From contig NZ_JACOQI010000007.1 in NCBI RefSeq assembly GCF_014297285.1, positions 62,001-126,000 of the forward strand: 64,000 bases of DNA, given 5' to 3'. The translations under genes were made by a program, and so were the position numbers. The notes beneath the pieces are model-generated. The model had not been told where the DNA came from and did no database searches. It saw only the letters and a list, made by a program, of their open reading frames with translations. Positions 30,704 through 43,615 of this stretch are shown here, piece by piece; position 1 is the first letter of the stretch, and every line of letters starts with the position of its first letter. This stretch comes from Dysosmobacter segnis (GTDB taxonomy: Bacteria; Bacillota; Clostridia; Oscillospirales; Oscillospiraceae).

Positions 30704-33277
30704 ATGTACGATCTGCATTCCATCTTGATCCAACTGAAAAAAGAGGACACACCGCTCCATGGTGTCATGGTGCGGTGTGTCCGTTGTTTTTATCAGTGGC
30801 TGGACCCCACCCTGTGGGAAGGTTCAGCGCTGTTTGAGCTGTGGGCGCAGGAATTGGAGCTGATCTACGGTGATCTGCGCCAGCGGCTCTCTCCCAATGC
30901 AAAAACCGACGCCGGGTCCTTGGGTGATCGGTTTGGTTTTGACACACCGCCGGAATTGCCCCGGCTCCTGCAAAGCATCCAGACCTTTTACAGTGTGCTC
31001 ATCAAGCTCATCGCCTGGAACACCCTCCGGGGCGCGACTCCCGAACCGCCTCTGACGGAGCTTCTCTCCGGCAGGGCCTTTGTTAACCGGGGTATCCGCA
31101 ATTTCTGTGGGGATGACTGGTATATCTGGCCGCTGGACATCTGGGACCCGGCGCTGGAAACCCAGTGTGAGGAATTGCGGGCCTGTCTGGAGTCCTTTGA
31201 CACCTGTCCGGAAGGCAGCACCCTTTCCCCGGACAGTCTCAGCCGCATCTACGAAACCGTGGTCCCCCCGGCCCTCCGCCATGCCCTTGGGGAATACTAC
31301 ACCCCCGGCTGGCTGGCGGAACGGACCCTGCAAAATGCCGTCAGCGCCAGCGGACAGCAGGCCGGAGATTTGCGCTTTCTGGACCCCGCCTGCGGCTCCG
31401 GTGTTTTTTTGATCCAGGCTCTCCGCATGATCCGGGCGGATACGCCCCAAGGTCCTCCCTTATCCGATCAGGTGGCAGGCTTCGACCTCCACCCATTGGC
31501 AGTCCTGACGGCGAAGGTCAATTATCTGGCCGTCATAGCCTGCCAGCCACTGCCGGAAGCGGGTCTGTTTCTTCCCATTTACCGCTATGATGCTCTGAAT
31601 ATTCCCATCCTCCGGGGGGATACACTGGTGATCGACACCGGCTGTGGTCTGGCATGTGATGTTCCCCTGTCCCTCTGCCGTCAGGCAGTGAAAATGCACC
31701 CCGATCCGGAGGAATTTCTTTCCATGCCGGAAGCACGCGGTCTACTCACCTCTCTGCCCCCGAATGGGCGGCTTCTTTTGGCCGGTATTTTGCTGAACCG
31801 TATCTGGGCGTTCTTCCATCAAAAGGCAGATATAGTCATGGGAAATCCCCCATGGGTGAACTGGGAGTACCTGTTCCCCCGGTATCGGGCCGGGTCCCAG
31901 CATTTGTGGGAGGAATACGGCCTGTTGCAGGTGAAAGGCCCCCGGCTCGGTTTTTCCAAGGAGGATGTGTCTACCCTGTTCACCTGCGCCGCATTGGACC
32001 GCTTTCTCGTCCCCAGTGGACACCTCAGCTTTATCTTGCGGCAGGCCACCTTCCGCTCCGCCCAGAACGGCGCCGGATTCCGGCGGTTCCATCTGGACGG
32101 CCCCGGTCTGGATTTCCGGGTGCTTGAGGTGGAGGACCTTGGCCGTATCCGACCCTTTGACGGGATCTGCACCCCTGTTGCGCTGGTACTCATCCAGCGG
32201 GACGCCCGCCACGTTTTCCCTGTCCCCTACCGGCACTGGCAGGCAAAGCCCGGCTTCCGGCGGGCGGTCCGGTCACCGGACGCGACGATTGCCTCCGTTC
32301 TTCCCTTTGTGCGGATGGAGAACATGACCGCCGCTCCCGCCCACCGGGAGGATCCCGGCTCCGTGTGGGTCAGCGCTCCCAATGGACTTGCTCCAGTACT
32401 GGACGCTCTTTTAGGCAGCAATCCCTATCAGGCCCGGACCGGCGTATTCACCGGCGGGGCCAACGCCGTCTATCAGCTTCAGATTCTGGAACGGACAGGC
32501 AATGCCCTGCGGGTCACCAATCTGGCGGAAAAGGCCCGCCGCAAGGCCCCCGCCGTTACGGCGGAGCTGGAGCCAACCTGCGTCTATCCCCTCATTCAGG
32601 GCAGTGACCTCTCCCAGTGGAGCGTCCGCAGCCGCGCCTGGCTGCTGTGCCCCCACACGGCTGAAACCAAAATCTATCCCCTCGCGGAAGCGGATTTGCG
32701 ACAGGATCTGCCGCTGACCTACGCCTACCTGACCCGGTTCCGGGATCTTCTGGAAACCCGGAAAGGCTTCGCCGGGTGGGAACGGGCCATCCAAGGGCGT
32801 TACTTCTATGCGCTGCTGCGGGTGGGACCCTATACGTTTTCCCGCTACAAGGTAGCGTGGCGCTACATCGCCCGCTCCTTCATCACGGCGGTCATCGCAC
32901 CGATGCAGGACCCCTATCTGGGAGAAACGCTGCCCCTGCCCAACGAAAAGGTGGTCTATGTGGGCACTGACTGCCGGGAGGAGGCCTATTATCTCTGCGG
33001 AATTCTCAGCTCCGCTCCGGTGCGCTGCTGCGTCACCTGCTACATGAACCCCACCAGTATTTCCGCTCATGTGCTGGACAAGCTGCATATTCCGGCCTTT
33101 GACCCCGCGGACAGCCGTCATCTGTCCATCGCCGCTCTCTGCGAGGAGGGCCACCGAACCTCAGACCCCCGCTGTCAGGACGCCGTCCGGCAGCAGCTTG
33201 ACCGGGCGGTAGCCGCGCTTTACGGCCTCACTTCCGCGGATCTGGACACCGTCCGGTCCATGCTGGAAAAGATTTGA
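30704..33277 (+). CDS. Large solitary N6-adenine-type DNA methyltransferase
   Basis: 857 residues. An all-helical N-terminal part (about 1-190) of unknown role precedes the gamma-class methyltransferase core: LGEYYTP (195-201), SAM-binding motif I DPACGSG (227-233), FDLHPLAV, and the catalytic NPPW (381-384). The C-terminal half (about 500-857) resembles a target-recognition region with ETKIYP and YVGTDCREEAYYLCGIL blocks as in type IIG/Eco57I-like enzymes. No PD-ExK or HNH nuclease motif is visible and no restriction or S subunit lies beside it. The ATG after GGAGGGACC is preferred over longer in-frame starts inside the EamA gene. Either an orphan regulator or a defence methylase. Confidence 0.85.
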   Translation: MYDLHSILIQLKKEDTPLHGVMVRCVRCFYQWLDPTLWEGSALFELWAQELELIYGDLRQRLSPNAKTDAGSLGDRFGFDTPPELPRLLQSIQTFYSVLIKLIAWNTLRGATPEPPLTELLSGRAFVNRGIRNFCGDDWYIWPLDIWDPALETQCEELRACLESFDTCPEGSTLSPDSLSRIYETVVPPALRHALGEYYTPGWLAERTLQNAVSASGQQAGDLRFLDPACGSGVFLIQALRMIRADTPQGPPLSDQVAGFDLHPLAVLTAKVNYLAVIACQPLPEAGLFLPIYRYDALNIPILRGDTLVIDTGCGLACDVPLSLCRQAVKMHPDPEEFLSMPEARGLLTSLPPNGRLLLAGILLNRIWAFFHQKADIVMGNPPWVNWEYLFPRYRAGSQHLWEEYGLLQVKGPRLGFSKEDVSTLFTCAALDRFLVPSGHLSFILRQATFRSAQNGAGFRRFHLDGPGLDFRVLEVEDLGRIRPFDGICTPVALVLIQRDARHVFPVPYRHWQAKPGFRRAVRSPDATIASVLPFVRMENMTAAPAHREDPGSVWVSAPNGLAPVLDALLGSNPYQARTGVFTGGANAVYQLQILERTGNALRVTNLAEKARRKAPAVTAELEPTCVYPLIQGSDLSQWSVRSRAWLLCPHTAETKIYPLAEADLRQDLPLTYAYLTRFRDLLETRKGFAGWERAIQGRYFYALLRVGPYTFSRYKVAWRYIARSFITAVIAPMQDPYLGETLPLPNEKVVYVGTDCREEAYYLCGILSSAPVRCCVTCYMNPTSISAHVLDKLHIPAFDPADSRHLSIAALCEEGHRTSDPRCQDAVRQQLDRAVAALYGLTSADLDTVRSMLEKI

Positions 33278-33279
33278 AA

Positions 33280-33317
33280 AAACTCACCCCGGAGTACTGT
33301 GTACTCCGGGGTGGGTT
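33280..33317 (-). terminator. Terminator of metK
   Basis: CACCCCGGAGTAC / GTACTCCGGGGTG with loop ACA, then GAGTTTTTTC on the minus strand, just after the metK stop. It also lies at the end of the methyltransferase gene on the plus strand. Confidence 0.85.
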
Positions 33318-33337
33318 CTATCTGACAGTTTATTCCG

Positions 33338-34519
<1,182 letters not shown>

Positions 34520-34552
34520 GTTCTTTCTCCTTTGCTGTCCCTCGCCGGATGA

Positions 34553-34694
34553 CAAAAAACGCGCGCTCCCGACATGGAAGCGCGTGAAAAGATCGTTTTC
34601 CGCTCCTCATCTGTCGTTTCCGTCGGAATTGGCACCTTGTGAAAACAGGTTGCCGTGGCTTCATCGGGCCGTTCCCTCCGCCACTCTTGATAAG
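34553..34694 (-). promoter_or_regulatory. SAM-I (S-box) riboswitch with terminator before metK
   Basis: On the minus strand the leader runs CTTATCAAGAGTGGCGGAGG, then GGCCCGATGAAGCC and CGGCAACC, then GGTGCCAATTCC and GACAGATGAG, the conserved S-box core in the right order. The P1 arms CTTATC (34694-34689) and GATGAG (34611-34606) pair. Downstream an intrinsic terminator, CGCGCTTCC / GGGAGCGCG with TTTTTT (34586-34553), completes the switch. Confidence 0.97.
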
Positions 34695-34715
34695 GGACTT
34701 TGAAATTGTACTTCT

Positions 34716-34743
34716 ATCTTAACAGGTATTTCCGGGATGTCAA
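34716..34743 (-). promoter_or_regulatory. Promoter of metK
   Basis: TTGACA (34743-34738), 16 bp, TAAGAT (34721-34716) on the minus strand, about 15 bases before the S-box aptamer. Confidence 0.8.
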
Positions 34744-34795
34744 GAGACTTCGGCAAATTTCCCGAAAATTTCTCCGTTTTTTTGTAGGAAACATC

Positions 34796-34824
34796 TTGAC
34801 AAGCAAAATCACATCGTGTATAAT
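34796..34824 (+). promoter_or_regulatory. Consensus promoter of glnA
   Basis: TTGACA (34796-34801), 17 bp, TATAAT (34819-34824), a perfect match to both boxes. Confidence 0.92.
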
Positions 34825-34843
34825 CCCCAACATCAAAGGCAAT

Positions 34844-34944
34844 GGCGTCTTGGAGAGTGATCTTCAAGACGCCATTTTTGTTCGTTATACGGAGGGGCAA
34901 CGGTGTCTCGGAATGTGATTCCGGGGGATCGGTGCCCCCTTTTT
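34844..34944 (+). promoter_or_regulatory. glnA leader with two tandem terminator hairpins
   Basis: Hairpin 1 (34844-34873) has arms GGCGTCTTGGAGA / TCTTCAAGACGCC and is followed by ATTTTTG. Hairpin 2 (34894-34939) has outer arms GGGGCA / TGCCCC and inner CGGAAT / ATTCCG, followed by TTTTTC. Both lie between a consensus promoter and the glnA ribosome site, so transcription must be allowed through. Hairpin 1 can present the hexaloop AGTGAT, which has the A1 and G4 pattern of ANTAR-protein targets. Confidence 0.7.
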
Positions 34945-34966
34945 CATGAGGGAAAGGAGTTTACAC

Positions 34967-37063
<2,097 letters not shown>

Positions 37064-37117
37064 GTCCAGTTCTTATTTTTGCTTTTCTCTTTTTTCTTCT
37101 TTTTCTTCTTTTTTCTG

Positions 37118-37150
37118 AACAAGCCCCCGAAAGCTTTTCCGGGGCTTGTT
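37118..37150 (+). terminator. Hairpin after glnN
   Basis: AACAAGCCCC / GGGGCTTGTT arms. It is preceded by a 45-nt polypyrimidine tract (37072-37116) and followed by only TTCTAC, so termination efficiency is uncertain. Confidence 0.6.
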
Positions 37151-37188
37151 CTACATAAAATGGCGTTACAGCTATTTAATTAACCTAT

Positions 37189-37239
37189 AAAAAGCCCCAT
37201 TGTCATGGTCTCGAGTTCCATGACAATGGGGCTTTTATC
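37189..37239. terminator. Terminator of the ribosomal gene cluster
   Basis: A 19-bp perfect stem, AAAAGCCCCATTGTCATGG and its complement, with loop TCTCGAGTT; T-tracts on both strands. It ends the long minus-strand transcript after rplQ. Confidence 0.9.
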
Positions 37240-37266
37240 AGTGCTTACGCCGTGAGCCGGTCTGAA

Positions 37267-37608
37267 TTAGACGAGCTCGATGATAGCGGTCTCAGCAGCA
37301 TCGCCGCGGCGGATGCCGGTGCGGATGATGCGGGTATAGCCGCCGTTGCGCTCCGCATACTTGGGAGCGATCTCCTTGAAGATCTTCTTGCAGACATCTT
37401 CGCGGGTGATGAAAGACATCGCCTGACGGTAAGCGGCCAGATCGGCCTTCTTACCCAGGGTGATCATCTTTTCAGCCATGGGCTTGATTTCCTTGGCACG
37501 GGTGATGGTGGTCTCCATCTTGCCGTTATCCAGGAAATCAGTGACCTGCTGACGCAGCATAGCCATGCGCTGGTCGCTGGTCTTGCCAAGTTTCCGAGTT
37601 CCGGGCAT
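37267..37608 (-). CDS. rplQ: Ribosomal protein L17
   Basis: 113 residues, starting [20 protein letters not shown], the L17 N-terminus that contacts 23S rRNA near the exit tunnel. Last gene of the alpha-type operon, 56 bp after rpoA and directly before the operon terminator. Confidence 0.97.
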   Translation of the reverse strand: MPGTRKLGKTSDQRMAMLRQQVTDFLDNGKMETTITRAKEIKPMAEKMITLGKKADLAAYRQAMSFITREDVCKKIFKEIAPKYAERNGGYTRIIRTGIRRGDAAETAIIELV

Positions 37609-37664
37609 TTCGGTTCTCCTCCTTGTAAGGATTTTGGTGCGCCGGGGTGTTCCCGGCGGAAAAT

Positions 37665-38615
37665 TTAGTTGTTTTCCTCGTCAGCCAGGTGCAGGCCCAT
37701 CATCGCCAGCTTGTTGATGACCTCTTCCAGGGACTTGCGGCCCAGATTGCGGACCTTCATCATCTCGTCCTCGGTCTTGGAGATCAAGTCCTCGACGGTG
37801 TTGATGTTGGCGCGCTTGAGGCAGTTAAAGCTGCGGACAGAGAGGTCCAGCTCCTCGATGGTCATTTCCAGTACCTTGTCACGCTGGGCCTCCGCCTTCT
37901 CCACCACCGTAGGCTTGCTGCCAACGCTTTCGGAGAGGTCGGTGAACAGAGTGAAGTGGTCGCACAGGATCTTGGCGCCCAGAGAAACAGCGTCCCGGGC
38001 AGAAATGGTCCCGTCGGTCCAGACTTCCAGCGTCAGCTTGTCGAAGTCGCTGGAGGTACCCACACGGGTAGGCTCCACAGTGTAGTTGACCTTCTTGACA
38101 GGGGTATAGATGGAATCCACGGCAATGGTGCCGATGACGTTTTGCGTGGGCTTATTCCGGTCGGCGGGCACATAGCCCCGACCATGGGAGAGGGTGATCT
38201 CCATGTTCAGCGTGGCACCGCTGTCCAGCGTCGCAATGTGCAGATCCGGATTCAGGATCTCCACCTCACCGTCGGCCTTAATGTCGCCGGCGGTAACTGT
38301 GCAGGGACCCACCGCCTCGATATAGACGGTCTTGCCGGAATCACCATGGAGCTTGGTCAGCAAGCTCTTGATGTTCAGAACGATCTCCGTCACATCCTCC
38401 TTGACGCCGGGGATGGTGGAAAACTCGTGCTGCACACCGTCGATCTTGATGGTCGTCGGCGCAGTGCCGGGCAGAGAGGAAAGCAGAATGCGGCGCAGGG
38501 CGTTGCCGAGGGTGGTGCCATAGCCGCGCTCCAGAGGCTCTACCACGTACTTGCCATAAGTGATGTCAGCCGGGGTCTCGATGCACTCGATCTGGGGCTT
38601 CTCAATTTCGATCAT
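37665..38615 (-). CDS. rpoA: RNA polymerase alpha subunit
   Basis: 316 residues. N-terminal assembly domain with [14 protein letters not shown] and the C-terminal DNA/activator-binding domain with [19 protein letters not shown] and GRKSLEEV. Start set at 38615 (MIEIEK) because GAAGGAGGG lies at the right distance; an ATG 18 bases upstream sits inside that ribosome site. A hairpin CACGCGG / CCGCGTG (38648-38666) lies between rpsD and rpoA. Confidence 0.97.
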   Translation of the reverse strand: MIEIEKPQIECIETPADITYGKYVVEPLERGYGTTLGNALRRILLSSLPGTAPTTIKIDGVQHEFSTIPGVKEDVTEIVLNIKSLLTKLHGDSGKTVYIEAVGPCTVTAGDIKADGEVEILNPDLHIATLDSGATLNMEITLSHGRGYVPADRNKPTQNVIGTIAVDSIYTPVKKVNYTVEPTRVGTSSDFDKLTLEVWTDGTISARDAVSLGAKILCDHFTLFTDLSESVGSKPTVVEKAEAQRDKVLEMTIEELDLSVRSFNCLKRANINTVEDLISKTEDEMMKVRNLGRKSLEEVINKLAMMGLHLADEENN

Positions 38616-38707
38616 GCGGTTACCCTCCTTCATCTTGTCATTGCGGTCACGCGGTCAAGCCGCGTGCCGCTTGCAGTTCGTACCATTCTTCGAGGGTATC
38701 CTCCCAA

Positions 38708-39310
38708 TTACTTGGAGTACAACTCGACGATGAGGTGCTCTTCCACGGGAGTATCGATCTCCTCGCGGGTGGGAAGGTGAGCAACCGTACCCTGGAGAGT
38801 GCCCTTGGTGCGCTCCAGCCAGGCAGGCAGCAGGGTCATGGGGGCATTCTCACCAGTGAGGCGCTTGAACAGCTCGGAAGAACGGCTGCTCTCGGCCACT
38901 TCGATGACATCGCCAGCCTTCACCAGGTAGGAAGGAATGTTGACCTTCTTGCCGTTGACGGTGAAGTGGGCGTGGCTCACCAGCTGACGGGCCTGACGGC
39001 GGGTAGCGGCGAGACCCATACGATACACAACGTTGTCCAGACGGCGCTCAACCAGGATCAGTAGGTTATCGCCGGTCTTACCGGAAGCGGCAGCAGCGCT
39101 CTCATAGTAAGCGTGGAACTGCTTTTCCAGAACACCGTAGATGAACTTGACCTTCTGCTTCTCAGCCAGCTGGAGGCCGTATTCGCTCTTCTTCTTACGC
39201 ATCTGGCCGCCGGGATTACGATTGGTGGTCTTCTTAGCGTAACCCATCTCAGCAGGAGAGATGCCCAGAGCCTTGCAGCGCTTGGCGATGGGCTGCATAT
39301 TCTTTGCCAT
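38708..39310 (-). CDS. rpsD: Ribosomal protein S4
   Basis: 200 residues with the S4 RNA-binding module [20 protein letters not shown] (about 95-115). Primary binder of the 16S 5' domain. The N-terminus [20 protein letters not shown] departs somewhat from the usual MARYTGP start and has no zinc-type CxxC set, so this is a zinc-free form. Confidence 0.96.
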   Translation of the reverse strand: MAKNMQPIAKRCKALGISPAEMGYAKKTTNRNPGGQMRKKKSEYGLQLAEKQKVKFIYGVLEKQFHAYYESAAAASGKTGDNLLILVERRLDNVVYRMGLAATRRQARQLVSHAHFTVNGKKVNIPSYLVKAGDVIEVAESSRSSELFKRLTGENAPMTLLPAWLERTKGTLQGTVAHLPTREEIDTPVEEHLIVELYSK

Positions 39311-39334
39311 ATTGCTTGTTACCTCCTCTTTCGA

Positions 39335-39727
39335 TTACACGCGGCGGCGCTTCGGGGGACGGCAGCCATTGTGGGGGATGGGGGTGACGTCCTTGATCAT
39401 GGTCACTTCCAGACCCACGGCCTGCAGCGCGCGGATAGCGGCTTCACGGCCCTGGCCGGGACCCTTGACGAAGACCTCAACGGTCTTCAGGCCATGCTCC
39501 ATAGCGGCGCGGGCAGCCGTCTCGGCTGCGGTCTGAGCCGCGAAGGGAGTGGACTTCTTGCTGCCGCGGAAACCCAGTCCGCCGGAGGAAGCCCAGGAAA
39601 TAGCATTGCCCTGGGTATCGGTAACGGTTACCATGGTGTTGTTGAAAGAAGAACGGATATGGACCTGGCCGCGCTCAATGTTCTTCTTCTCCCGCCGACG
39701 GCGGATGACTTTCTTTGCCTGTGCCAT
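39335..39727 (-). CDS. rpsK: Ribosomal protein S11
   Basis: 130 residues with the [17 protein letters not shown] and [13 protein letters not shown] blocks of S11, platform protein of the 30S subunit. 15 bp after rpsM. Confidence 0.97.
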   Translation of the reverse strand: MAQAKKVIRRRREKKNIERGQVHIRSSFNNTMVTVTDTQGNAISWASSGGLGFRGSKKSTPFAAQTAAETAARAAMEHGLKTVEVFVKGPGQGREAAIRALQAVGLEVTMIKDVTPIPHNGCRPPKRRRV

Positions 39728-39742
39728 TGCTGTTCTCCTTTC

Positions 39743-40108
39743 TTACTTCTTCTTATTTGCGATGGTCTTCTTGGGGCCCTTGCGGGTGCGGGCGTTGGTC
39801 TTGCTGCGCTGGCCGCGGACAGGCAGGCCCTTGCGATGACGCATGCCGCGGTAGCAGCCGATCTCGCTGAGGCGCTTGATGTCCAGAGCGGTCTGACGGC
39901 GCAGATCGCCCTCGACGATATAGTTGTCGATCACGTCACGGAGCTTCTGCTCCTCGGCGTCAGTCAGATCCTTCACGCGGGTGTCAGGGTTGACCCCGGC
40001 CTTTTCCAGGATGTCCTTCGCGCTCTTGCGGCCAATGCCATAGATATAGGTCAGGCCGATTTCAATGCGCTTATCCTTGGGCAGGTCAATACCGGCAATA
40101 CGTGCCAT
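39743..40108 (-). CDS. rpsM: Ribosomal protein S13
   Basis: 121 residues: [14 protein letters not shown] start, [11 protein letters not shown] helix-hairpin-helix, and the basic C-terminal tail [17 protein letters not shown] that reaches toward P-site tRNA. Confidence 0.97.
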   Translation of the reverse strand: MARIAGIDLPKDKRIEIGLTYIYGIGRKSAKDILEKAGVNPDTRVKDLTDAEEQKLRDVIDNYIVEGDLRRQTALDIKRLSEIGCYRGMRHRKGLPVRGQRSKTNARTRKGPKKTIANKKK

Positions 40109-40130
40109 ACTTTTTAACCTCCAATCAATC

Positions 40131-40262
<132 letters not shown>

Positions 40263-40298
40263 TCAGCGTTTTGTGTCTTAGATTTCGCCGGACGCGGC

Positions 40299-40517
40299 TT
40301 ATTTGCTGCGCCAGGTGATCCGGCCACGGGTCAGGTCATAGGGAGACATCTCCACGGTGACCTTATCGCCGGGCAAGATCCTGATGAAATTCATTCTGAG
40401 TTTTCCGGAGATGTGTGCCAGAATCATGTGGCCATTTCCAATGTCCACCTGGAAAGTCGTGTTGGGCAGGGACTCTACCACAACGCCTTCCACTTCGATC
40501 ATGTCGGATTTTGCCAA
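40299..40517 (-). CDS. infA: Translation initiation factor IF-1
   Basis: 72 residues, an OB-fold protein with [18 protein letters not shown] and [20 protein letters not shown]. Binds the 30S A site during initiation. Start MAKSDMIE; 3 bp after the KOW protein gene. Confidence 0.97.
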   Translation of the reverse strand: MAKSDMIEVEGVVVESLPNTTFQVDIGNGHMILAHISGKLRMNFIRILPGDKVTVEMSPYDLTRGRITWRSK

Positions 40518-40520
40518 ACG

Positions 40521-40805
40521 TTATCCCTCCTGGTCCGGTTGGACTTCCCCGCGGTAGGCCGCGAGTGTCCTGCGAAGCTCACTGTTGGTGATCTTCTCGC
40601 TGCGTTTGATCTTATCCGCCAGACGGCTGTCATCCTCCGCCACAAACAGCACGTGTTTGCGTTTTTTGCGTTTCGGTGACTCCGCCTTGCGGCCTTTTCC
40701 GTCTGCCAGCAGAAGGTACTCCCCCTCCACCGCGAGAACGATGAAGAGTTTTCCCTGATCTCTGCCGGCATCGGAACGAACAATATCTGATTTTGCGATC
40801 TCCAT
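40521..40805 (-). CDS. KOW-domain RNA-binding protein (L14e-like)
   Basis: 94 residues. The N-terminal half carries a KOW motif (SDAGRDQGKLFIVLAVEGEYLLLADGKGRK), followed by a lysine-rich linker and a helical tail. Proteins of this type sit between map and infA in many Clostridia and are annotated as ribosomal L14e/L6e/L27e-like. A translation-related RNA-binding role is inferred from domain and place only. Confidence 0.85.
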   Translation of the reverse strand: MEIAKSDIVRSDAGRDQGKLFIVLAVEGEYLLLADGKGRKAESPKRKKRKHVLFVAEDDSRLADKIKRSEKITNSELRRTLAAYRGEVQPDQEG

Positions 40806-40817
40806 ATACGTCTTTCC

Positions 40818-41588
40818 TCAGATGGCGGGAGCCGTCAGGATCTCAGGCTCCCCGTCGGTGATCAGAAGCGTATTCTCATAGTGGGCCGCCAACTTGCCGT
40901 CCGCAGTCCGGACGGTCCAACCGTCTGGCATCTGGCGGATGGCGGCAGTGCCGGCGTTCACCATGGGTTCAACCGCGATGGTCATGCCCCGAAGAAGCCG
41001 GGGTCCGCGGCCTGGATGACCGTAGTTGGGAATCTCAGGTGACTCGTGCATCTCCGTGCCGATGCCGTGACCGACATATTCACGGACGATGGAGCAGCCG
41101 TGACTCTCCACATAACCTTGGATCGCTGCGGAAATATCATACAGCCGGCAGCCTTCCTTGGCAAACTTGATGCCCTCGAAGAAGCTCTGTCTGGTCACAT
41201 CGATCAGATTCTGAGCCTCCGGAGAGACCTTGCCGCAGGGGAAGGTGGCTGCGCAGTCCCCATGATATCCTCCGATATAGGCGCCTACATCAATGCTGAC
41301 GATGTCACCCTCCTGCAGCACCCGGGGACCCGGGATACCGTGGATGATCTCATCGTTGACACTGGCGCAGACACTGCCGGGGAATGCCCGGACTCCCGGC
41401 GGGCCGGGAAAATGGAGGAATGAGGGAACGGCACCCTGCTTGCGGATGAAATGCTCCACTGCCCTGTCGATCTCCTGGGTTGTTACGCCGGGCTTTACCA
41501 TTTCCCCTGCCAAAGCACGGGCAGCCGCGGTAATTTTTCCCGCTCGGCGCATCAGTTCGATCTCATGTGCGGATTTGAGCGTAATCAT
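40818..41588 (-). CDS. map: Methionine aminopeptidase, type I
   Basis: Removes the initiator methionine. 256 residues with the dimetal ligands in SIDVGAYIGGYHGDCAATF (two Asp), GHGIGTEMHE (His), and the two Glu in PEIPNYG-like and TIAVEPM segments. Between adk (4 bp) and the KOW gene (12 bp). Confidence 0.97.
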   Translation of the reverse strand: MITLKSAHEIELMRRAGKITAAARALAGEMVKPGVTTQEIDRAVEHFIRKQGAVPSFLHFPGPPGVRAFPGSVCASVNDEIIHGIPGPRVLQEGDIVSIDVGAYIGGYHGDCAATFPCGKVSPEAQNLIDVTRQSFFEGIKFAKEGCRLYDISAAIQGYVESHGCSIVREYVGHGIGTEMHESPEIPNYGHPGRGPRLLRGMTIAVEPMVNAGTAAIRQMPDGWTVRTADGKLAAHYENTLLITDGEPEILTAPAI

Positions 41589-41592
41589 AAGC

Positions 41593-42225
41593 TCATCTCC
41601 TCAGGGCGTTGAGGATGGCCTTGGTTGTGGCCTCCACAGAGGGTTGATTTTCCACCGATCTCAGGAGACCCCTCTCAGCGTAGAAATCCTTGAGAGGTTC
41701 CGTCTCCTTATGATAGACCTCAAGGCGGTGCTTGACCGTCTCAGGTTCATCATCGTGACGCTGAATCAGCTTGCCGCCGCAGCTGTCGCACACGCCGGGC
41801 ACCTTGGGAGGCACAGCCACCAGATGGTAGCTGGCTCCGCAGTGCTCGCAGACGCGGCGGCCGCTCATGCGCTCCATGATCGCCTCATCGGGGATCTCGA
41901 TGGAGATTACGTCGTCAAACCGGATCCCGGCCTTCTCCAGAGACTCAGCCTGAGCGATGGTGCGGGGCACGCCGTCCAGGATATAGCCGTTCTTGCAGTC
42001 ATCCTCGTCCAGCCGGTCATGGATGATGCCGATGATGACCTCATCGGGGACCAGCTTGCCGGCCTTCATGTAGGCTTCCGCCTGCTTGCCGGTAGGGGTG
42101 CCGTTTTTCACGGCGGCCCGGAGGATGTTGCCAGTGGAGATGGTGGGGATATTCAGCACTTTGCACAGGCGCTCAGCCTGTGTGCCCTTGCCGGCACCGG
42201 GGGCGCCTAACAGGATCATTTTCAT
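41593..42225 (-). CDS. adk: Adenylate kinase, zinc-LID type
   Basis: 210 residues. P-loop GAPGAGKGTQ (8-17), NMP-binding STGNILR, and a LID with a four-Cys zinc site CEHC...CDSC, the Gram-positive form. Interconverts ATP+AMP and 2 ADP. Lies 18 bp after secY. Confidence 0.97.
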   Translation of the reverse strand: MKMILLGAPGAGKGTQAERLCKVLNIPTISTGNILRAAVKNGTPTGKQAEAYMKAGKLVPDEVIIGIIHDRLDEDDCKNGYILDGVPRTIAQAESLEKAGIRFDDVISIEIPDEAIMERMSGRRVCEHCGASYHLVAVPPKVPGVCDSCGGKLIQRHDDEPETVKHRLEVYHKETEPLKDFYAERGLLRSVENQPSVEATTKAILNALRR

Positions 42226-42243
42226 GACAGCACGCCTTCCTTT

Positions 42244-43614
42244 TTATTCCAGGAAGCCCTTGTACTGACGCATCAGCATCTGATTCTCCAGTGCCTTCAC
42301 GGTCTCAAGCGCAACACCCACCACGATGATGACGGAGGTGCCGCCGATGGCCAGAGAAGAGTTGCCAATGATCTTGCCCACGATCAGGGGGCAGATGGCA
42401 ACGATACCCAGATAGATGGCACCGAACATGGTGATCCGGTTCAGGACCTTCTGAATGAACTGCACGGTGGGCTGGCCGGGACGGAAGCCCGGAATGAAGC
42501 CGCCCTGCTTCTTCAGGTTGTTGGCGATCTCCACGGGGTTGAACTGGATGCTGGAGTAGAAATAGCTGAAGCCAATGATCATGATGAAGTACACCACCAT
42601 GTAGATGACGGACTTCGTATCAATGGCATTGTAGATGCTGTAGGACACAGTACCTTCCTTGGGCATACCGATGAAGGTCCAGATGGTGATGGGCAGAGAA
42701 GCAATGCTCTGGGCGAAGATGATAGGCAGAACGCCGGACATGTTCACCTTCATGGGCAGGGTGCTGCTCTGGCCGCCATACATCTTACGGCCCACCTGAC
42801 GCTTGGCATACTGCACGGGAATGCGGCGCTCAGCGTCATTGATAAAGACAATGAATGCGATCAGGGCCAGCATACCGATGACCAGCAGCGCAATGCTCCA
42901 GGGAGCCAGCGCGCCGTTCAGGTAAGCCTGCGCCTGTGCCTCGGTGTAACCGGCAGAGGTCAGGGTCTCCGCAGTCAGAGTGCCTGCGTTGATGGCGGAC
43001 CATCTCTGGATGCCGTCCTTCATGCCGGAAACCATAGAGGGGATCCGGGCCAGAATACCGGCGAACAGAATGATGGAGATACCGTTGCCTACACCGAACT
43101 CGGTGACCTGCTCGCCCATCCACATCACGAAGGAGGAACCTGCGATCAGAGTCACGATGATGACCAGTGCCACCCAGATGCCGTCCTGCTCCAGGAGGTT
43201 GTAATTCTTCATCATGAAGTAATAGCCAACGGCCTGGAGAATGGCGATCGCCACGGTAGCGTAGCGGGTGATGGACTGGATCTTCTTCTTACCTTCCTCG
43301 CCGCCGTCACGGGCCAGCCGCTCCAGAGCGGGGATGGCCACAGTCAGCAACTGGATGATAATAGAACTGTTGATATAAGGCTGGATGCTCAAGGCAAACA
43401 CGGTGGCGGTGGCAAAAGCGCCGCCGCTCATCACGTTGTAAAGGCCCAGCAGGCCGGTGCCCCAGACCTGCATCTGCAGGGCCAGAGCGTCCCGGTTGAT
43501 ATAGGGCACCATGATGGCGTTGCCGAGACGGAAAATCAGCAGGATCAGGAGAGTAAAAACGATCTTTTTCCGCAGCTCAGGGATGCCCCATGCTTTGCGA
43601 ATGGTTTGGATCAT
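42244..43614 (-). CDS. secY: Protein translocase subunit SecY
   Basis: 456 residues with ten membrane helices, the opening RKAWGIPELRKKIVFTLLIL and plug-side GGAFATATVFALSIQPYINS. It forms the channel for exported and membrane proteins. Its start is one base after the rplO stop. Confidence 0.97.
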   Translation of the reverse strand: MIQTIRKAWGIPELRKKIVFTLLILLIFRLGNAIMVPYINRDALALQMQVWGTGLLGLYNVMSGGAFATATVFALSIQPYINSSIIIQLLTVAIPALERLARDGGEEGKKKIQSITRYATVAIAILQAVGYYFMMKNYNLLEQDGIWVALVIIVTLIAGSSFVMWMGEQVTEFGVGNGISIILFAGILARIPSMVSGMKDGIQRWSAINAGTLTAETLTSAGYTEAQAQAYLNGALAPWSIALLVIGMLALIAFIVFINDAERRIPVQYAKRQVGRKMYGGQSSTLPMKVNMSGVLPIIFAQSIASLPITIWTFIGMPKEGTVSYSIYNAIDTKSVIYMVVYFIMIIGFSYFYSSIQFNPVEIANNLKKQGGFIPGFRPGQPTVQFIQKVLNRITMFGAIYLGIVAICPLIVGKIIGNSSLAIGGTSVIIVVGVALETVKALENQMLMRQYKGFLE

Positions 43615-43615
43615 T

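Noticed and set aside
37072..37116. 45-nt polypyrimidine tract after glnN
   Set aside because: Probably a simple low-complexity spacer before a hairpin; no partner repeat or protein-binding motif can be argued.
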